Shown piece by piece: positions 50,591 to 61,712 of a DNA stretch of 64,000 nucleotides. Every line of letters starts with the position of its first letter. The first letter of the stretch is position 1. Source of the DNA: Symbiodinium natans (lineage: Eukaryota; Sar; Dinophyceae; Suessiales; Symbiodiniaceae). The stretch is taken from assembly GCA_905221605.1 (NCBI GenBank), contig CAJNDS010002628.1:25001-89000 (forward strand), read 5' to 3'. A program made the position numbers and the translations under genes. The notes under the pieces were generated by a model, which worked only from the letters and a program-made list of their open reading frames with translations, had not been told where the DNA came from and did not search any database.

Positions 50591-50727
50591 AGAGGGGTTT
50601 AGGATTGGATTCGGGCAGGTACGCTTCTAACCCCATCAAGGTACCCCGATGTACCCCGCATTCGGTTTCGGGTTAAGGGTTTTGGGTTTGGGCTTCGGGT
50701 TTAGGGTTTCTTCCTCTGCTTCCACAG

Positions 50728-50825
50728 TTCCTGGAAAACAGCGTCTCGCTCGTAGATTCGTACGCACGCCCATTAAGCGGACAGGAACAAAAGTCTTTGC
50801 AGAATCATGCAAATGTACAATTTAT
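50728..50825 (+). CDS. candidate exon
   Basis: Strong acceptor (TTCTTCCTCTGCTTCCACAG). Open frame FLENSVSLVDSYARPLSGQE and on; possible donor ATGG|GTCAAA. If unspliced it continues to TGA near 50862 and could be terminal. Confidence 0.45.
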
Positions 50826-51308
50826 GGGTCAAAAAATGATACTTTTTGGGACCCCTACAGCCTGAACCCTGAGCCCGATAGACTCTGTGAAGGATTAGAG
50901 TTTAGCGCTCAGAAAATCTGCTGTTTGGGAGCAATACCTTCGCCTTGTGCCCTGGGAGAGGACAAAGCAAAGTTGGAGCAGCTTGGGTTTCTCAGAGCTG
51001 GCTGGGAATGGCGTCGGGAGGGTTTGAACCCTAAACCCTCAACCCTAAGACCTAAGCCCTCAGCCCTAAGCCCGAAACCCTAAACCCTAAACCCTAAACC
51101 CTGGGCTTTAGGCTTCACAAGTAGGACTTTGGAGAACTGGGGCTTGATTTTGCTGCAGGGTTTGGGCTTCAAGCTTGAGGGTCTCGGCTTCTTGGCCATC
51201 CCTATCTAGGGTTTAGGGTTTAGGGTTTAGGGTTTAGGGTTTAGGGTTTAGGGTTTAGGGTTTAGAGTAACCCTAAACCACCCTTTCTTTTGAGGTTCTT
51301 GGGGGCAG

Positions 51309-51382
51309 TGAGTATGCGCAAGTAGGGGCGAGTGTCTGCTTCTTGTGGAGGATCGCCCGCCACTTGAAATATAGGAGTCGAG
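51309..51382 (+). CDS. candidate internal exon
   Basis: 74 nt after TTGGGGGCAG with a good donor GAG|GTAGGT; frame EYAQVGASVCFLWRIARHLK and on. Confidence 0.45.
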
Positions 51383-51706
51383 GTAGGTTTTGTTCTTAGT
51401 AGCTGAATGAGTAATTGCACTTTACACTTTTTGGGATGCTATATCCCCTATAGAACTGAAAGGGTACAATTGCTTGGAGCTTATGAACACAGCAACTAAG
51501 TGTTCAGGCCCCTTCTTCGGAGAATGTACGGCCAACGAAAAGGTAGCCACGAGCAGAGTCTTGCAAGCAAAGTCATCTTAGGAGGAGCTTTGAGTTCAAC
51601 GGCTCAACCCAATCCGAAGCATTCACTGTACTCTAAACCCTAAACCCTAAAACCCTATCTCCTATTCCCCTACACCCGATAACTTCTTCATACGCCAAGG
51701 ACGAAG

Positions 51707-51747
51707 GAGCGCGAGGCCAGGAAGAAAGCAGAACAGGCAGGGATAAG
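51707..51747 (+). CDS. candidate internal exon
   Basis: After GGACGAAG|G; reads EREARKKAEQAGI; donor AAG|GTTTTT. Confidence 0.35.
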
Positions 51748-51842
51748 GTTTTTGCTGACGGTGTAGGGCGTTAGGGTTTATAGGGTTTAGGGTTTAGGGT
51801 TTATAGGGTTTAGGGTTTAGGGTTTAGGGCTGTTCTCCTCAG

Positions 51843-51902
51843 GTGCATATCTTTACGCCCAAAGTTCTGAATCTCCCAAGCCTAGAGACGCCCTATGTGA
51901 GG
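51843..51902 (+). CDS. candidate internal exon
   Basis: 60 nt, 20 codons VHIFTPKVLNLPSLETPYVR; acceptor TGTTCTCCTCAG|G; GC donor AGG|GCTTAG. Phase 0 at both ends. Confidence 0.5.
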
Positions 51903-52456
51903 GCTTAGTTTGCATGATGAGCCCTTCAGGTACCCCAAACCTTACTACTATTTGCTTACAGAACGCCCCCAAAAGAACAAAAAAAAAACTAATCCCTATA
52001 TGACCCGTATAAGGAAGATGTTTTTTTGGGGCGGGGGGGGGTGCTTAAGCAATTGGTATTAAAGGAGCCAACTGCAACGCGTTCATGAAGACCCAGAAGA
52101 AGACCCCCCCCCCCCCCCCCCCCCCCCAAACAAAAAAGTTCGACTCCACGACTACGGTGCGCCCGTGGTTCCAACGCAAGATCACCAATACCATAGGATG
52201 GAGCGCATGACATCGTCCCGGGGCAGTGGAACCAGCCCTCAGGAGACGAAACTGTAGGTAAATAGCGTCCCAGGTAAACCCTAAACCCCAAATTCCTAAA
52301 CCTGTAATTCGTCATCTACGGTGCTAAATCCACACGCTCGTGGCTGATGAGGTTGCCTCACGCGTCTGTGGCGAGTCTTCGTGGGTTTAGGGTTTAGAGT
52401 TTCGGGTTGGTGGGCACCGGTAAAGTCTGAATACGGGGACTGGTTGGAGTGGAGAG

Positions 52457-52520
52457 GTGCGCGCGAAGGAGCAAGCGGAACAGCGCCTTCGCCAGCACCA
52501 TCGTGGGATCGTAGAGATGG
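52457..52520 (+). CDS. candidate internal exon
   Basis: 64 nt after GGAGAG|G; frame VRAKEQAEQRLRQHHRGIVE, then M; donor TGG|GTGCTT. Confidence 0.45.
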
Positions 52521-52584
52521 GTGCTTTCTGGGCTTCTGGGTGCGTTGCGACAGTTGTGCTTTGCTCCCCTCCGCCCCCCCCCCT

Positions 52585-52595
<11 letters not shown>

Positions 52596-52622
<27 letters not shown>

Positions 52623-52700
52623 CTCTCTCGCTCTGTCGCTCTCTCTCGCTCTCTCTCTCTCTCTCTCGCTCGCTCTCTCTTTCTCTCCATCCCTCTCTTT
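52596..52700. repeat. (CT)n microsatellite with CTCG interruptions
   Basis: About 100 bp of CT dinucleotides with regularly placed G; frames across it are low complexity. Confidence 0.93.
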
Positions 52701-52862
52701 CTCTCTTTCCTTTTCAGGGCTTTAGGACGTAAAGGTTTAGGGTTTTGGGTTTTGGGTTTAGGGTTTAGGGTTCAGGGTTTAGGGTTAGGGTTGAGGGTCT
52801 AGGGTTTAGGGTCTAGGGTTTAGGGTTTAGGGTTTAGGGTTTAGGGCCATCTTCTGGGACAG

Positions 52863-52915
52863 TGGTGTGTTGAGGGCTCTTGTCCAAGAATGCCTGTTCA
52901 AGAAGTGCAGTTTAG
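52863..52915 (+). CDS. candidate internal exon
   Basis: 53 nt after CTGGGACAG; frame GVLRALVQECLFKKCSL; donor TTAG|GTCTAT. Confidence 0.35.
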
Positions 52916-53533
52916 GTCTATGTAGGTCTTGTGGGTTGAGACCTCGGTTCGAAGCCCTAAACCCTAAACCCTAAACCCTAAACCCTAAACCCTAAACCCT
53001 AAACCCTAAACCCTAAACCCTCTTCCTGCTATGGGATTGTGATCTTAGGGCTTTGTTGGGGGTAGCTTTAGTTTTTTCGTGAAGGGACAGAAACGTGTGA
53101 ACCCCTCAATCCCTAGACCTGAAACCCCGATCCCCTAAGCCCCCCAAACCCGAAGCCTGAGCCCTAAGCATCAAGCCCCGAAACCCTCAATGCCCTGAGC
53201 CCCGGAAAGCCTAAAACCCTAAAACCCTAGCAATCCTAACAACCCAAAATCCCCGAGGCCCTAAAACCCTAGCAACCCGAACAATCCTAACAACCCTAAA
53301 ACCCCAAGGCCCTAAAGCCCCAAACCCGAAACCCGAAACCCTAAACCCTAAAACCCCAAAAACCCTAAAACCCTAAAAACCCTAAAACCCTAAAGAATGT
53401 AAAGACCCTAAACCCTAAACCTAACCCTATAACCTCAAGGCCCTAAAACCCTGCCCCAAGAAGCTGCTAAAGCTCCCAAAAGCTCCAACGCCAGATCCCA
53501 AGGCGGAACGCTGCACTGGCTCGCGCCTTTCAG

Positions 53534-53561
53534 GAGGCCCTTTTGCGGTTCGGCGTTTCGG
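53534..53561 (+). CDS. candidate internal exon
   Basis: 28 nt after CGCGCCTTTCAG|G; frame EALLRFGVS; donor G|GTTTAGGG. Confidence 0.35.
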
Positions 53562-53953
53562 GTTTAGGGCTTAGGGTTTATGGTTTAGGGTTTAGGGTTT
53601 AGGGCTTAGGGTTCATGGTTTAGGTTTTGCGGTTTGGAGTTGAGGGTTTAGGGTCTAGGGTCTAGGGTTTAGGGCTTAGGTCTTGGCAGATCCAGGGACC
53701 CCAATGCCCCCTTCTTCACAAGGAATATGTATATATTAATATATATAAATATATATATGTATATACACCTCTCAAGGGTTAAGTTTTCTTTGTTAAGGGG
53801 TATTGAGGCGGCTCCCTGAGCTTCGAATCCCTGAGCCCCGAAGCACTAGCTCTTGTGCGAATGCGCCCAAGGCGCGCTCAGGGTTTAGGGTTTAGGGTTT
53901 AGGGTTTAGGGTTTGGGGTTTGGGGTTTAGGGTTTAGGGTTTAGGGTTTTCAG

Positions 53954-54005
53954 TACCCCGCTAGTACAGGGCGCTGATGCCTTCGTGGTCAGGAATTCGA
54001 CAAGG
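53954..54005 (+). CDS. candidate internal exon
   Basis: 52 nt after GGGTTTTCAG; frame TPLVQGADAFVVRNSTR; donor AAGG|GTTTGG. Confidence 0.4.
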
Positions 54006-54339
54006 GTTTGGGGGGATGTAATTGTAGGGCTTCGAGATTTAGACGTATCACCCGAGACCCCAAACCGTAAACCCGAAACCCTAACCGGATGGGTCCATCG
54101 GATGGGTCCAAGGGTCTTAGGGGTTCTTGAGCGCCCGACGCCACCCGAGCCTCTTGAAACTCCCGTGCCGTAGTGAACCCTGGAAAAACTTTATCGTTCA
54201 TGTGGGGTAAGGTTTAGAGTTTTGGGTTTGTGTTCAGGGTTTAGGGTTTAGGGTAGAGGCAAGGAAACTCTAAATCCCAAACCCTGAACTGTCTGGGCCA
54301 AGCACGGAGCAACCTGCGGCGGGTGGCGTGATGACACAG

Positions 54340-54380
54340 CCGCTGAGCTCGCAGAGGCATTGGCAGATGCTGGCCACGGG
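54340..54380 (+). CDS. candidate internal exon
   Basis: After GATGACACAG; frame AELAEALADAGH; GC donor. The minus strand is also open. Confidence 0.3.
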
Positions 54381-54780
54381 GCCTGAGTGAGCGCATCCCG
54401 TGGTGAGCGATGATGAGCGTGGCTCAAGGGCTCAGATGACACAGATGTGACAAGCAAAGAGAAGCATAGGGTAGGGTTCAGGGTTTAGGGTTTAGGCTTA
54501 GGGTGTAGGATCAAGCGCAGAAACGTGGACTACACCCTAAGCCCCAATCAGAAAAAGACGATGAGCCTAAAGTCCTAAAGTTTTCAAAGCCCTAAACCGA
54601 TGGTGCGATAGAGATAAGCCATATGAAACACATCCCTTGGGTTACTTAATCGTAAGCCCTAAACCGCTCACAAACCCTCATCAAGTTTACACTTATCGTG
54701 ATTAGTGTCTCTTTTTGGGTAGTTCCTTAAATTAGGGTTCGTTTTGGGGTCCTTTTTTACAAGGGTACCCCCTCGGAGAG

Positions 54781-54865
54781 GTGAGCAACCATGCGAAGAC
54801 GCTGGACAACCTGCTGACGAAGGAGAAAGGGAGCAGCCGCTTGGCAGAAGCGAATTTTGTTCAGG
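54781..54865 (+). CDS. candidate internal exon
   Basis: 85 nt after CCCTCGGAGAG|G; frame VSNHAKTLDNLLTKEKGSSR and on; donor CAGG|GTTTTG. Confidence 0.5.
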
Positions 54866-54889
54866 GTTTTGAGGGTTTAAGGGCTTCAG

Positions 54890-55330
54890 GGTTCAGGAGG
54901 TGTAGGCCTTACCTGGGATTCCCTCTACCTACAGTTTAGTAGAAACTACCCCTTATTTAGTAGGTATAAGCCGAACGAACGGGCTTGTCCTTGAGACCCT
55001 AACTCTTTGACTCGGCAAATAATCCCATGAATCCTGGTGAATGAGTCTCTTAAGGGTTCTTCAAGGCCCTTTTCCTTCACGCCTTTACTCATATTACAAG
55101 AACTGAACGAAAAGAACGACACATAAATGTTGTAATGAGGCTTGGGAAAAGGCCCCTAGAACTAGGCCACTCATCAAGGTACCTTTCGTGCATCCGGGCC
55201 GTTCTCTGATTATCAGAAGTGAGTGAGCCTGCGAACGCCCCTTGAACTACAACAGAACGTTTACCGGGCCTATAATCTTAAGACCCATAAAGACTGTTGG
55301 TAAAGTAAGCCTTACAATAGAACTCAAACT
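54890..55330. other. unique sequence without assigned function
   Basis: About 440 bp with few telomere-type units. A good pyrimidine tract and acceptor (CTCTACCTACAG at about 54934) is followed by stops in all frames within a short distance. No gene called. Confidence 0.4.
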
Positions 55331-55449
55331 CAAGGGTTGCTGGTTTGGGGTTTAGGGTTTAGGGTTTACGGGTTTGGGGTTTAGGGTTTTGGGCTTAGTG
55401 TTTAGGGGTTTAGGGGTTAGGGTTTAGGGGTTTGGGGTTCGGAGTGTAG

Positions 55450-55490
55450 ATCTTGACCTCGCCGAAGAGTCAGTTAACCCGATGTGCAGG
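55450..55490 (+). CDS. candidate internal exon
   Basis: After GAGTGTAG; frame LDLAEESVNPMCR; GC donor. Confidence 0.35.
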
Positions 55491-55535
55491 GCTTCAGGGG
55501 CTTAAGGGCGAAGATTCGAGGGTTTAGGGACTCTA

Positions 55536-55745
55536 GGGTTAGGGGTTTAGGGGGTTTAGGGGGTTTAGGGGGTTTAGGGGGTTTAGGGGGTTTAGGGGGT
55601 TTAGGGGGTTTAGGGGGTTTAGGGGGTTTAGGGGGTTTAGGGGGTTTAGGGGGTTTAGGGGGTTTAGGAGGTTTAGGGGGTTTCGGGGGTTTAGGGGGTT
55701 TAGGGGGTTTAGGGGGTTTAGGGGGTTTAGGGGGTGTAGGGGGTG
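55536..55745. repeat. 9-bp TTTAGGGGG array
   Basis: About 22 copies of TTTAGGGGG with a few variants. Nine bases keep frames open on both strands (LGG repeats, or KPP on the other strand), so long frames here are artefacts. Confidence 0.93.
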
Positions 55746-55874
55746 CAGGGGGTGTAGGAGGGTTCTCTGGATTGCATGGAGTACCTTGAGGGTTTGCCTG
55801 AATTGGGTTTAGAGTTTGGGGTTTAGGGTTTAGGATTTTAGGGTCATCCCCCGAAATCATCCCCACATGCGCAG

Positions 55875-55950
55875 CTCAGTGCCCAGGCGGCGCGGGTGTC
55901 GACCGACTCAAGGGAACCAGCAAGGCTCCTGCGTGCCGTGCTGACATTGG
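55875..55950 (+). CDS. candidate internal exon
   Basis: 76 nt after ACATGCGCAG; frame LSAQAARVSTDSREPARLLR, then AVLTL; donor TTGG|GTTTTG. Confidence 0.5.
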
Positions 55951-56079
55951 GTTTTGGAGTGCTAGACTTTAATACCCTTTTTGGTTCGGGGTTCCTATTA
56001 ATAGCTATTTAAAAGTAAAGATTTTTTTCCAGGGTCTGCTCCAAAGTAGGGCCATATGTGTACCTGGCAGCTCTGTGTA

Positions 56080-56286
56080 CTTGGTAGCCCAGGTGGCACC
56101 CTGTTTGCCCCTTTTTTTGGGTGTCTAGGCTCCCTTATGACTTCACCACCTAAAAAAAAAGGGTACCCCTATTCGTAAGTGTATATATATATATACATAT
56201 TATGTAGAAACATATATATATATATATATATTTGTATAGACACACACATGGTATTATATCAGAATATGGCTACTGGGCTACTAAAG
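56080..56286. mobile_element. MITE-like element, family A (expanded)
   Basis: CTTGGTAGCCCAG at the left end, CTGGGCTACTAAAG at the right. The interior is enlarged by an AT microsatellite (56180-56235). Confidence 0.5.
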
Positions 56287-56354
56287 TGCAAAGTAAGCTT
56301 TGTTCCGACATGTAGTGGGGAGGGTTGAGGGTTTAAGAGCTTACCATGAACTTT

Positions 56355-56582
56355 TTGGTAGCCCAGTGGTACTTTTTTTTTTTTATCCCTTTTTTGGGTA
56401 GGGTTTTAGGGTTTTAGGGTTTAGGGTTCAGGGTTTAGGGTTTACGGTTTAGGGTTTAGGGTTTGGGGTTTGGGGTTTGGGGTTTGGGGTTTTGGGTTTG
56501 GGGTTTGGGGTTTAGGGTTCCCTGATAAAGTAGCCAACCCCAAAAAGGGTGCCCGTGTTATGAGATGGTTCCTGGGCTACCA
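56355..56582. mobile_element. MITE-like element, family A (with internal TTTAGGG array)
   Basis: TTGGTAGCCCAG at the left end, CTGGGCTACCA at the right, with AGTAGCCAACCCCAAAAAGG inside. The middle has been filled by a GGGTTTA array (56400-56515). Confidence 0.55.
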
Positions 56583-56945
56583 TGAACAAACCTGGTATTC
56601 TTTCCTCTGGCTTTATAGGGTTCAAGTTGGGATGTTCCTCCTTATACTAACAGTCCTTAATAGGGATTATGCCCTAAACCCTAAACCCTATTGTAATCCC
56701 TATGCTAGGACAAATGGGGGAATATCCCAAGGTTGACCTAAACCCTAAAGCCTGAGCCCTTAGGGTTTAGGGTTTAGGGTTCAGGATTTAGGGTTTGGGG
56801 TCTCAGGGTGCCAGGCTCATGCAACAAAAGCGGGTGTCCTTTGCATGCCCCAGGCTTTCTGGGAAGCCGAGCCCTAATCTAAACCCGAAACCCTAAACCC
56901 TAAACCCTAGCCCTAAACCCGAAACCCTAAACCCTAAACCCCAAG

Positions 56946-56991
56946 TAGAGCCGTGGGAAGAGATCACCGAAACCCAAACAGCACCTCAGAG
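56946..56991 (+). CDS. candidate internal exon
   Basis: 46 nt after AACCCCAAG; frame EPWEEITETQTAPQ; donor GAG|GTGAAG. Confidence 0.4.
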
Positions 56992-57203
56992 GTGAAGGGT
57001 TTCGGTGGTATGGCAATTATTGATAACGTGGGATGGGTTTAGGGTTAGGGTTTAAAATGTGGAATTTGGATAAGTTTAGAGTTTAGGATTGAAGGTTCAG
57101 GGTTCGGGTTTCGGATTTGGGTCTTAGGGTCTTGGATAAAGGGTTCGGAGTGTGCAGTGTTTGGGTTTGGGGGCCTTATAGAGGAAACCTCTGCGTGGGT
57201 CAG

Positions 57204-57254
57204 GAAGACATTGAGAGAATGACCACATGGTGCCAGGCGCGCCGTCCTATTAGG
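57204..57254 (+). CDS. candidate internal exon
   Basis: 51 nt, 17 codons EDIERMTTWCQARRPIR; acceptor GTGGGTCAG|G; donor AGG|GTTTCG. Phase 0 at both ends. Confidence 0.5.
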
Positions 57255-57748
57255 GTTTCGGGTTTAGGGTTCAGGGTTCAGGGTTTAGGGTTTAGGGCTC
57301 TAAAGGGCCTAACCCCTAAGCTCTAAACCCTAAACCCGAAACCGGTACACCCAAACTCTAAAACTCTAAAGTTCAAAACCCTTCAATGCTAAACCCTTAC
57401 ACTCAAAAGCCGCAAGGGTTTGAGGCAGAGGGCTGTGGATTGTAGGCATATTGGTCACTTGACTTCCCTGCTCTTTTAAATCGTCCATAGGATTTTGGGT
57501 TTAGGGTTTCGGGTGCAGTCGTATATACCCAGATCGCAGATCCATGGACGCAGCAAGGACTACATAACCCCCCCCCCCCGACTCCCCCCCCCTGAGCCTG
57601 AGACGTACCCACAGAGCCGTTTGGGAGTGCTAATTCGCTTGCACCCATGGTAGAGGCCCTAAACCCTAAACCCTAACCCTAAACCCTAAACCCTAAACCC
57701 TAAACCCTAAACCCTAAACCCCCAAACCCCCTAAGCCCCTAAGCCCAG

Positions 57749-57803
57749 AAGGCAAGCTGGCCTCAGCTTGGGCAGCTTGTCCAAATGAAGCCCCAAAACC
57801 AGG
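57749..57803 (+). CDS. candidate internal exon
   Basis: 55 nt after CTAAGCCCAG; frame KASWPQLGQLVQMKPQNQ; donor CAGG|GTTTAGGG. Confidence 0.45.
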
Positions 57804-58320
57804 GTTTAGGGTTTAGGGTCTAAAGTTTTGGGTTCAGGGTGTATATAGGGTTCAGGGTTTAGGGTTTAGGGGTTTAGGGTTAGCGAACCCTACAAGCCCT
57901 AAACTTCAGAATGAGGCTTTTTTTTGGCCTCATCTCGGCGAACCTCTGAACGTTGAGCCGGCTTCGCCCCCCCCCCCCCAAACAAAAAAAGAAAAAGGAA
58001 AAATGAAAAAAAAAAAGATCGCCCCCTCAACTAGGGGTCCATGTAAGATTTAAGGTTTAGGGCTTAGGGCTTAGGGCTTAGGGCTTAGTGTTTAGGCGCT
58101 GCCTTGTTAACACCTTGGGCCCCAAAGTCCCTGTATAGGAAGTACTGTAAGGCCCAAGTGTTCCCGATTTAGGTACATACCCTTAGGGAGAATCTCAGAC
58201 CAGAAATATCGGGGGGTTGAGGGCTTAGGGTTTAGGGAGGTTCGGGCTCCTACACCGCAAACCCCAGAACCCTAAATCCTGACTCCCAAAACCCCAAACC
58301 CTAAACCATAAACCCTACAG

Positions 58321-58371
58321 GTGTCAACTCTTGAGAGTGAGAAAGATGCAGATACTAGGACCCAGAGTTAG
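58321..58371 (+). CDS. candidate terminal exon
   Basis: After AACCCTACAG|G; reads VSTLESEKDADTRTQS, then TAG at 58369-58371. No clear donor before the stop, so this may close a gene. Confidence 0.35.
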   Translation: MSTLESEKDADTRTQS

Positions 58372-58850
58372 CTCATTCCCTTTTGCTTTGGGGCTTAGGT
58401 TCCCGTCTCGGCCCCTGTAAACCAAAAAGGGTATTCTTTCTTCTACGTCTTTTGGGTTCCTCGGCCCTTCCCTGCAAACCCAAAGGGGTCCCCTTTTTTC
58501 TCACTATTTTTGCGTCCTAAACCCTAAGCCCCTAAACCCTAAATTGGTTTATACTCTCGGGTCTAGGAAAGACCCCGGCGCCCCCCCTCCCCCTCCCCCC
58601 TAAGTCCCCAAGCCATCACCGCCCTATGGGGTTTCCGCAACTCAGGGTAGACTCTTGGGGTTTAGGGTTTAGGGTCTTTTTGTTTGTATGAACTGAGTGT
58701 ATTTGGAACTGTTTGACATTGAGTATTTAGAGTCTTTTCGGGATTGTTCTAGTAAGGGGCAAGTAGATTAGTTGTCCACCCTTGCGCACAGCCTGTAGGG
58801 GCCGAAACCCTACACCCGCGCAGGAATGTTTTGTCTGTTGCCCCTGCCAG

Positions 58851-58898
58851 GTATGGCTCCAGGTCACAAAGGCTGCCAAAGCGTGGCACGCTCAGCGC
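58851..58898 (+). CDS. candidate exon
   Basis: Strong acceptor (GTTGCCCCTGCCAG|G); frame VWLQVTKAAKAWHAQR. The 3' end is uncertain. Confidence 0.4.
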
Positions 58899-59245
58899 GC
58901 ATCTGACCCCCTCAACCCTAGAACCCTAAACCCGACCTGACGCCTTAAGCAGGAAGGCCTACATAGCGCTCGGGGTTGAGGGTTCGGGTGTAGGCTTCCC
59001 AATGTGAAAGCCTGAAACCTTTAGCCTGCAAGGTTCTGCTATGTTCTGCACTTGACATGTAGAGCACATACATGGTAAGCATGCTGACCTACTCTTTGCA
59101 GGATCACATGTGCAGGTTAGTCCGGGTCCAATACTTGATGTACCTGGCACCAATTAGCCACAACTTAGCTAGGTTAGCGTTTTGCACTAGCGTTTTGCAC
59201 TTCTAAATGTATGCACTCAAGTCACCAGTGCAAGTGCACATTTCG

Positions 59246-59400
59246 GTGTGTGTGTGTGTGTGTGTGTGTGTTTGTGTTTGTGTTTGTGTTTGTGTTTGTG
59301 TTTGTGTTTGTGTTTGTGTTTGTGTTTGTGTTTGTGTTTGTGTTTGTTTGTGTTTGTGTGTGTGTGTGTGTGTGTGTGGGTGCGTGCGTGCGTGTGTGTG
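59246..59400. repeat. (TG)n and (TTTGTG)n microsatellite
   Basis: TG dinucleotides, then about 12 copies of the hexamer TTTGTG, then TG again. Long frames of CVCV or TNTN are artefacts. Confidence 0.95.
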
Positions 59401-59650
59401 AGTGGGTGGATGTTTTTAAAAGGAAGGGTTCAAGGTTTGCAAGCAGACAAGAGCAATGCAAGGGATCAAGATCCACCTTCTTGATGCAGCTCCGAACCTA
59501 TCATTGCACGCTGCCAAAATTTCACGCACAAACAAAGTAGAACGGTACAAGCTAAAAAAGCGGTTACCTCCGCTCTTTGAAGCAAAAAAAGCATTTTGCG
59601 TACATGCTAAGCTCCTAAATACCCTTTGAACCGTAAGGTGGTCAGCCTTT

Positions 59651-59732
59651 ACACCCTAAACCCTAGACCCTAAACCTTAAACCCTAAACCCTAAACCCTA
59701 AACCCTAAACCCTAAACCCTAAACCCTAAACC
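59651..59732. repeat. CCCTAAA array
   Basis: About eleven CCCTAAA units. Confidence 0.9.
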
Positions 59733-59735
59733 CCA

Positions 59736-60235
59736 AGCCGATCCCAAAATCATGGGTTCCCCTACTACCCCCCTCTACACTAGGATTCAGGGTTTAGGGT
59801 TCAGGGTTTAGGGTTTATAGGGTTTAGGGCTACTCCCCCGTAGGTTCCCCCCTTAGATGACCTTCACTGGGCTTAATTATCCCTAACTAGCCTTTATTAT
59901 GGGGGGTAACCTAGGCAGGGTAGTACGGAGGGGGGTAATCGGTGAACCCGTGGCAAAAAGGCCATGAACCCTAACTCCTTTAGCCCGAAATAAACCCCTA
60001 AACCCTAAACCGCGTGATCCCTGCTTTATCTACAAAAGCAAAAACATTTGAACTATTCTGCAAGCGAAGCGGCCGTCAGCCTGCCCCCTGAACCCTAAAC
60101 CCTAAACCCTAAACCCTAAACCCCAAACCCCAAACCCTAAACCCTAAACCCTAAACCCCAGACCAGACCCTCAACCCTAAACCCTAAACCCTAGATTGCT
60201 CTGCACGCAAGGTTGGGGGCGACGGAGGGTGACCT
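59736..60235. other. stretch without a convincing gene
   Basis: Mixture of CCCTAAA arrays and short unique pieces (59736-60000, 60010-60090). No island with both acceptor and donor was convincing. Confidence 0.4.
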
Positions 60236-60242
60236 ACCCAAG

Positions 60243-60310
60243 GCCATTGGGGGCAGAGGCTGCGTTTTAGGGGAGTCCTTCTCCGTTGGTCCTGAAAACG
60301 GGTGTGAAGG
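60243..60310 (+). CDS. candidate internal exon
   Basis: 68 nt after CTACCCAAG|G; frame AIGGRGCVLGESFSVGPENG and on; donor AGG|GTTTAGGG. Confidence 0.4.
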
Positions 60311-60531
60311 GTTTAGGGTTTAGGGTTTGGAGTTTGGGATTTGGGGTTTAGGGTTTAGGGTTTAGGGGTTGGGGTTTTGGGGTTTGGGGCTGGAACGCTC
60401 GCAAAGCGAGGCCGTCACGAAGCGTAGCTATCACAGAGCTTGAACCCTAAACCCTAAACCCATTGAACACTTGCAGCTACCCAACTCCCAAAAAGCCTTG
60501 AGAAGCCTAACTCGAGCTTTTGTGGGTTCAG

Positions 60532-60560
60532 GACAAGTCGCGTCACGCGCGGACCCTCTG
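60532..60560 (+). CDS. candidate internal exon
   Basis: 29 nt after GTGGGTTCAG|G; frame DKSRHARTL; GC donor TGG|GCTTGG uncertain. Confidence 0.3.
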
Positions 60561-60569
60561 GGCTTGGAG

Positions 60570-60870
60570 CCCTAAACCCTAATAAACCCTAAACCCTAAA
60601 CCCTAAACCCTACCCTAAACCCTTACCCTAAACCCTAAACCCTAAACCCTAAACCCTAAACCCTAAACCCTAAAACCTAAACCCTAAACCCTAAACCCTA
60701 AACCCTAAACCCTAAACCCTAAACCCTAAACCCTAAACCCTAAACCCTAAACCCTAAACCCTAAACCCTAAACCCTAAACCCTAAACCCTAAACCCTAAA
60801 CCCTAAACCCTAAACCCGGACCCTAAGCCCTAAATCTGAAACCCTGAACCCTAAACCCTAAACCCTACTG
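60570..60870. repeat. longest CCCTAAA array in the window
   Basis: About 40 units, close to perfect between 60670 and 60817. It is internal, with ordinary sequence on both sides, so it is interstitial and not a chromosome end. Confidence 0.94.
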
Positions 60871-60912
60871 AGTTTCGGGCTCAAAGGCAGAGGGCCCACG
60901 GTCATGTGCCAG

Positions 60913-60974
60913 GAGCCTTTCGAAAGGGCCAAGACAGCCTTCGCAGACTGGCAGGCCAGGGGCGGAGAGTCTGG
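60913..60974 (+). CDS. candidate internal exon
   Basis: 62 nt after CATGTGCCAG|G; frame EPFERAKTAFADWQARGGES; donor TGG|GTTCAG. Confidence 0.5.
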
Positions 60975-61559
60975 GTTCAGAGTTTTAGTGGTAGATGAAG
61001 ACATAATGTGGGATGGGTTCCGGGTTTGGGGTTAGGGTTTAGGGTTTAGGGTTTAGGGTTTCGGGTAGATAATTTTATGGGGTGGGAGCGGTCGGGCGTC
61101 TCGGGTGTAGGGCCGAGGGTCTCGGTCTATTGACGGATCGCATGGGGTTGAGGGAGGGGGCCTACACGAAAAGTTCCTGAAACCCTAGCAGCCTCCACCC
61201 ACTGCAAGCCCAAGTAACCCCGAACCCCCCCCAAGCCCTAAACCCTAAACCCTAAGCCCTAAACCCTGGTACCAAAAGGCCCTGCAAGCCCAACGGCTCT
61301 CAAAAGACCCCTGACACCGTGAAACCCCCGCTATAGCAGCAGAAGTCCTCCGCTAAAATTACTACCCGCCCCCAAATCACCCAAATCACCCAAACCACCC
61401 AAACCACCCTGATTCCTAATCAATCCCTAAACAGCCCAAACCCAAGCCCTAAACCCTAAATCCAAACCTCAGACCCCCCAAGCCGCCCCTTAACCCCAAA
61501 CATCCCAAAACTGCCCAAAACAACCACACGCCCGAAACCCCCCAAACAACCCAAGCCCC

Positions 61560-61640
61560 CCCTAAACCCTAAACCCTAAACCCTAAACCCTAAACCCTAA
61601 ACCCTAAACCCTAAACCCTAAACCCTAAACCCTAAACCCG
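61560..61640. repeat. CCCTAAA array
   Basis: About eleven perfect units directly before the island at 61644. Confidence 0.92.
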
Positions 61641-61643
61641 AAG

Positions 61644-61712
61644 GAGCAGCCTGGGCGAGCTATCGCAGCCCTCGACCGCCTGCGCAGCTGGGGCTTGCCC
61701 AGGTCGAGGGAA
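61644..61712 (+). CDS. candidate internal exon
   Basis: 69 nt set exactly between a CCCTAAA array (CCCGAAG|G) and a TTTAGGG array (GAA|GTTTAGGG). One frame starts EQPGRAIAALDRLRSWGLPR; the other frames are open too. Confidence 0.5.

Noticed and set aside
52394-52802. RERE- or SLSL-repeat proteins
   Set aside because: CT microsatellite read in frame; only the short island 52457-52520 is kept.
54421-54436. Short TGGCTCAAG strings as spliced-leader relics (also near 41646)
   Set aside because: Only nine bases match, which is expected by chance in a window this size.
55474-55866. KPP-repeat and LGG-repeat proteins
   Set aside because: Pure consequence of the 9-bp TTTAGGGGG array; open on both strands.
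59207-59540. CVCV or TNTN repeat proteins
   Set aside because: TG/TTTGTG microsatellite read in frame.
60570-60870. A true chromosome end or fused telomere
   Set aside because: The array is internal, and dozens of similar arrays in both orientations occur; no sign of a head-to-head fusion point unique to this site.
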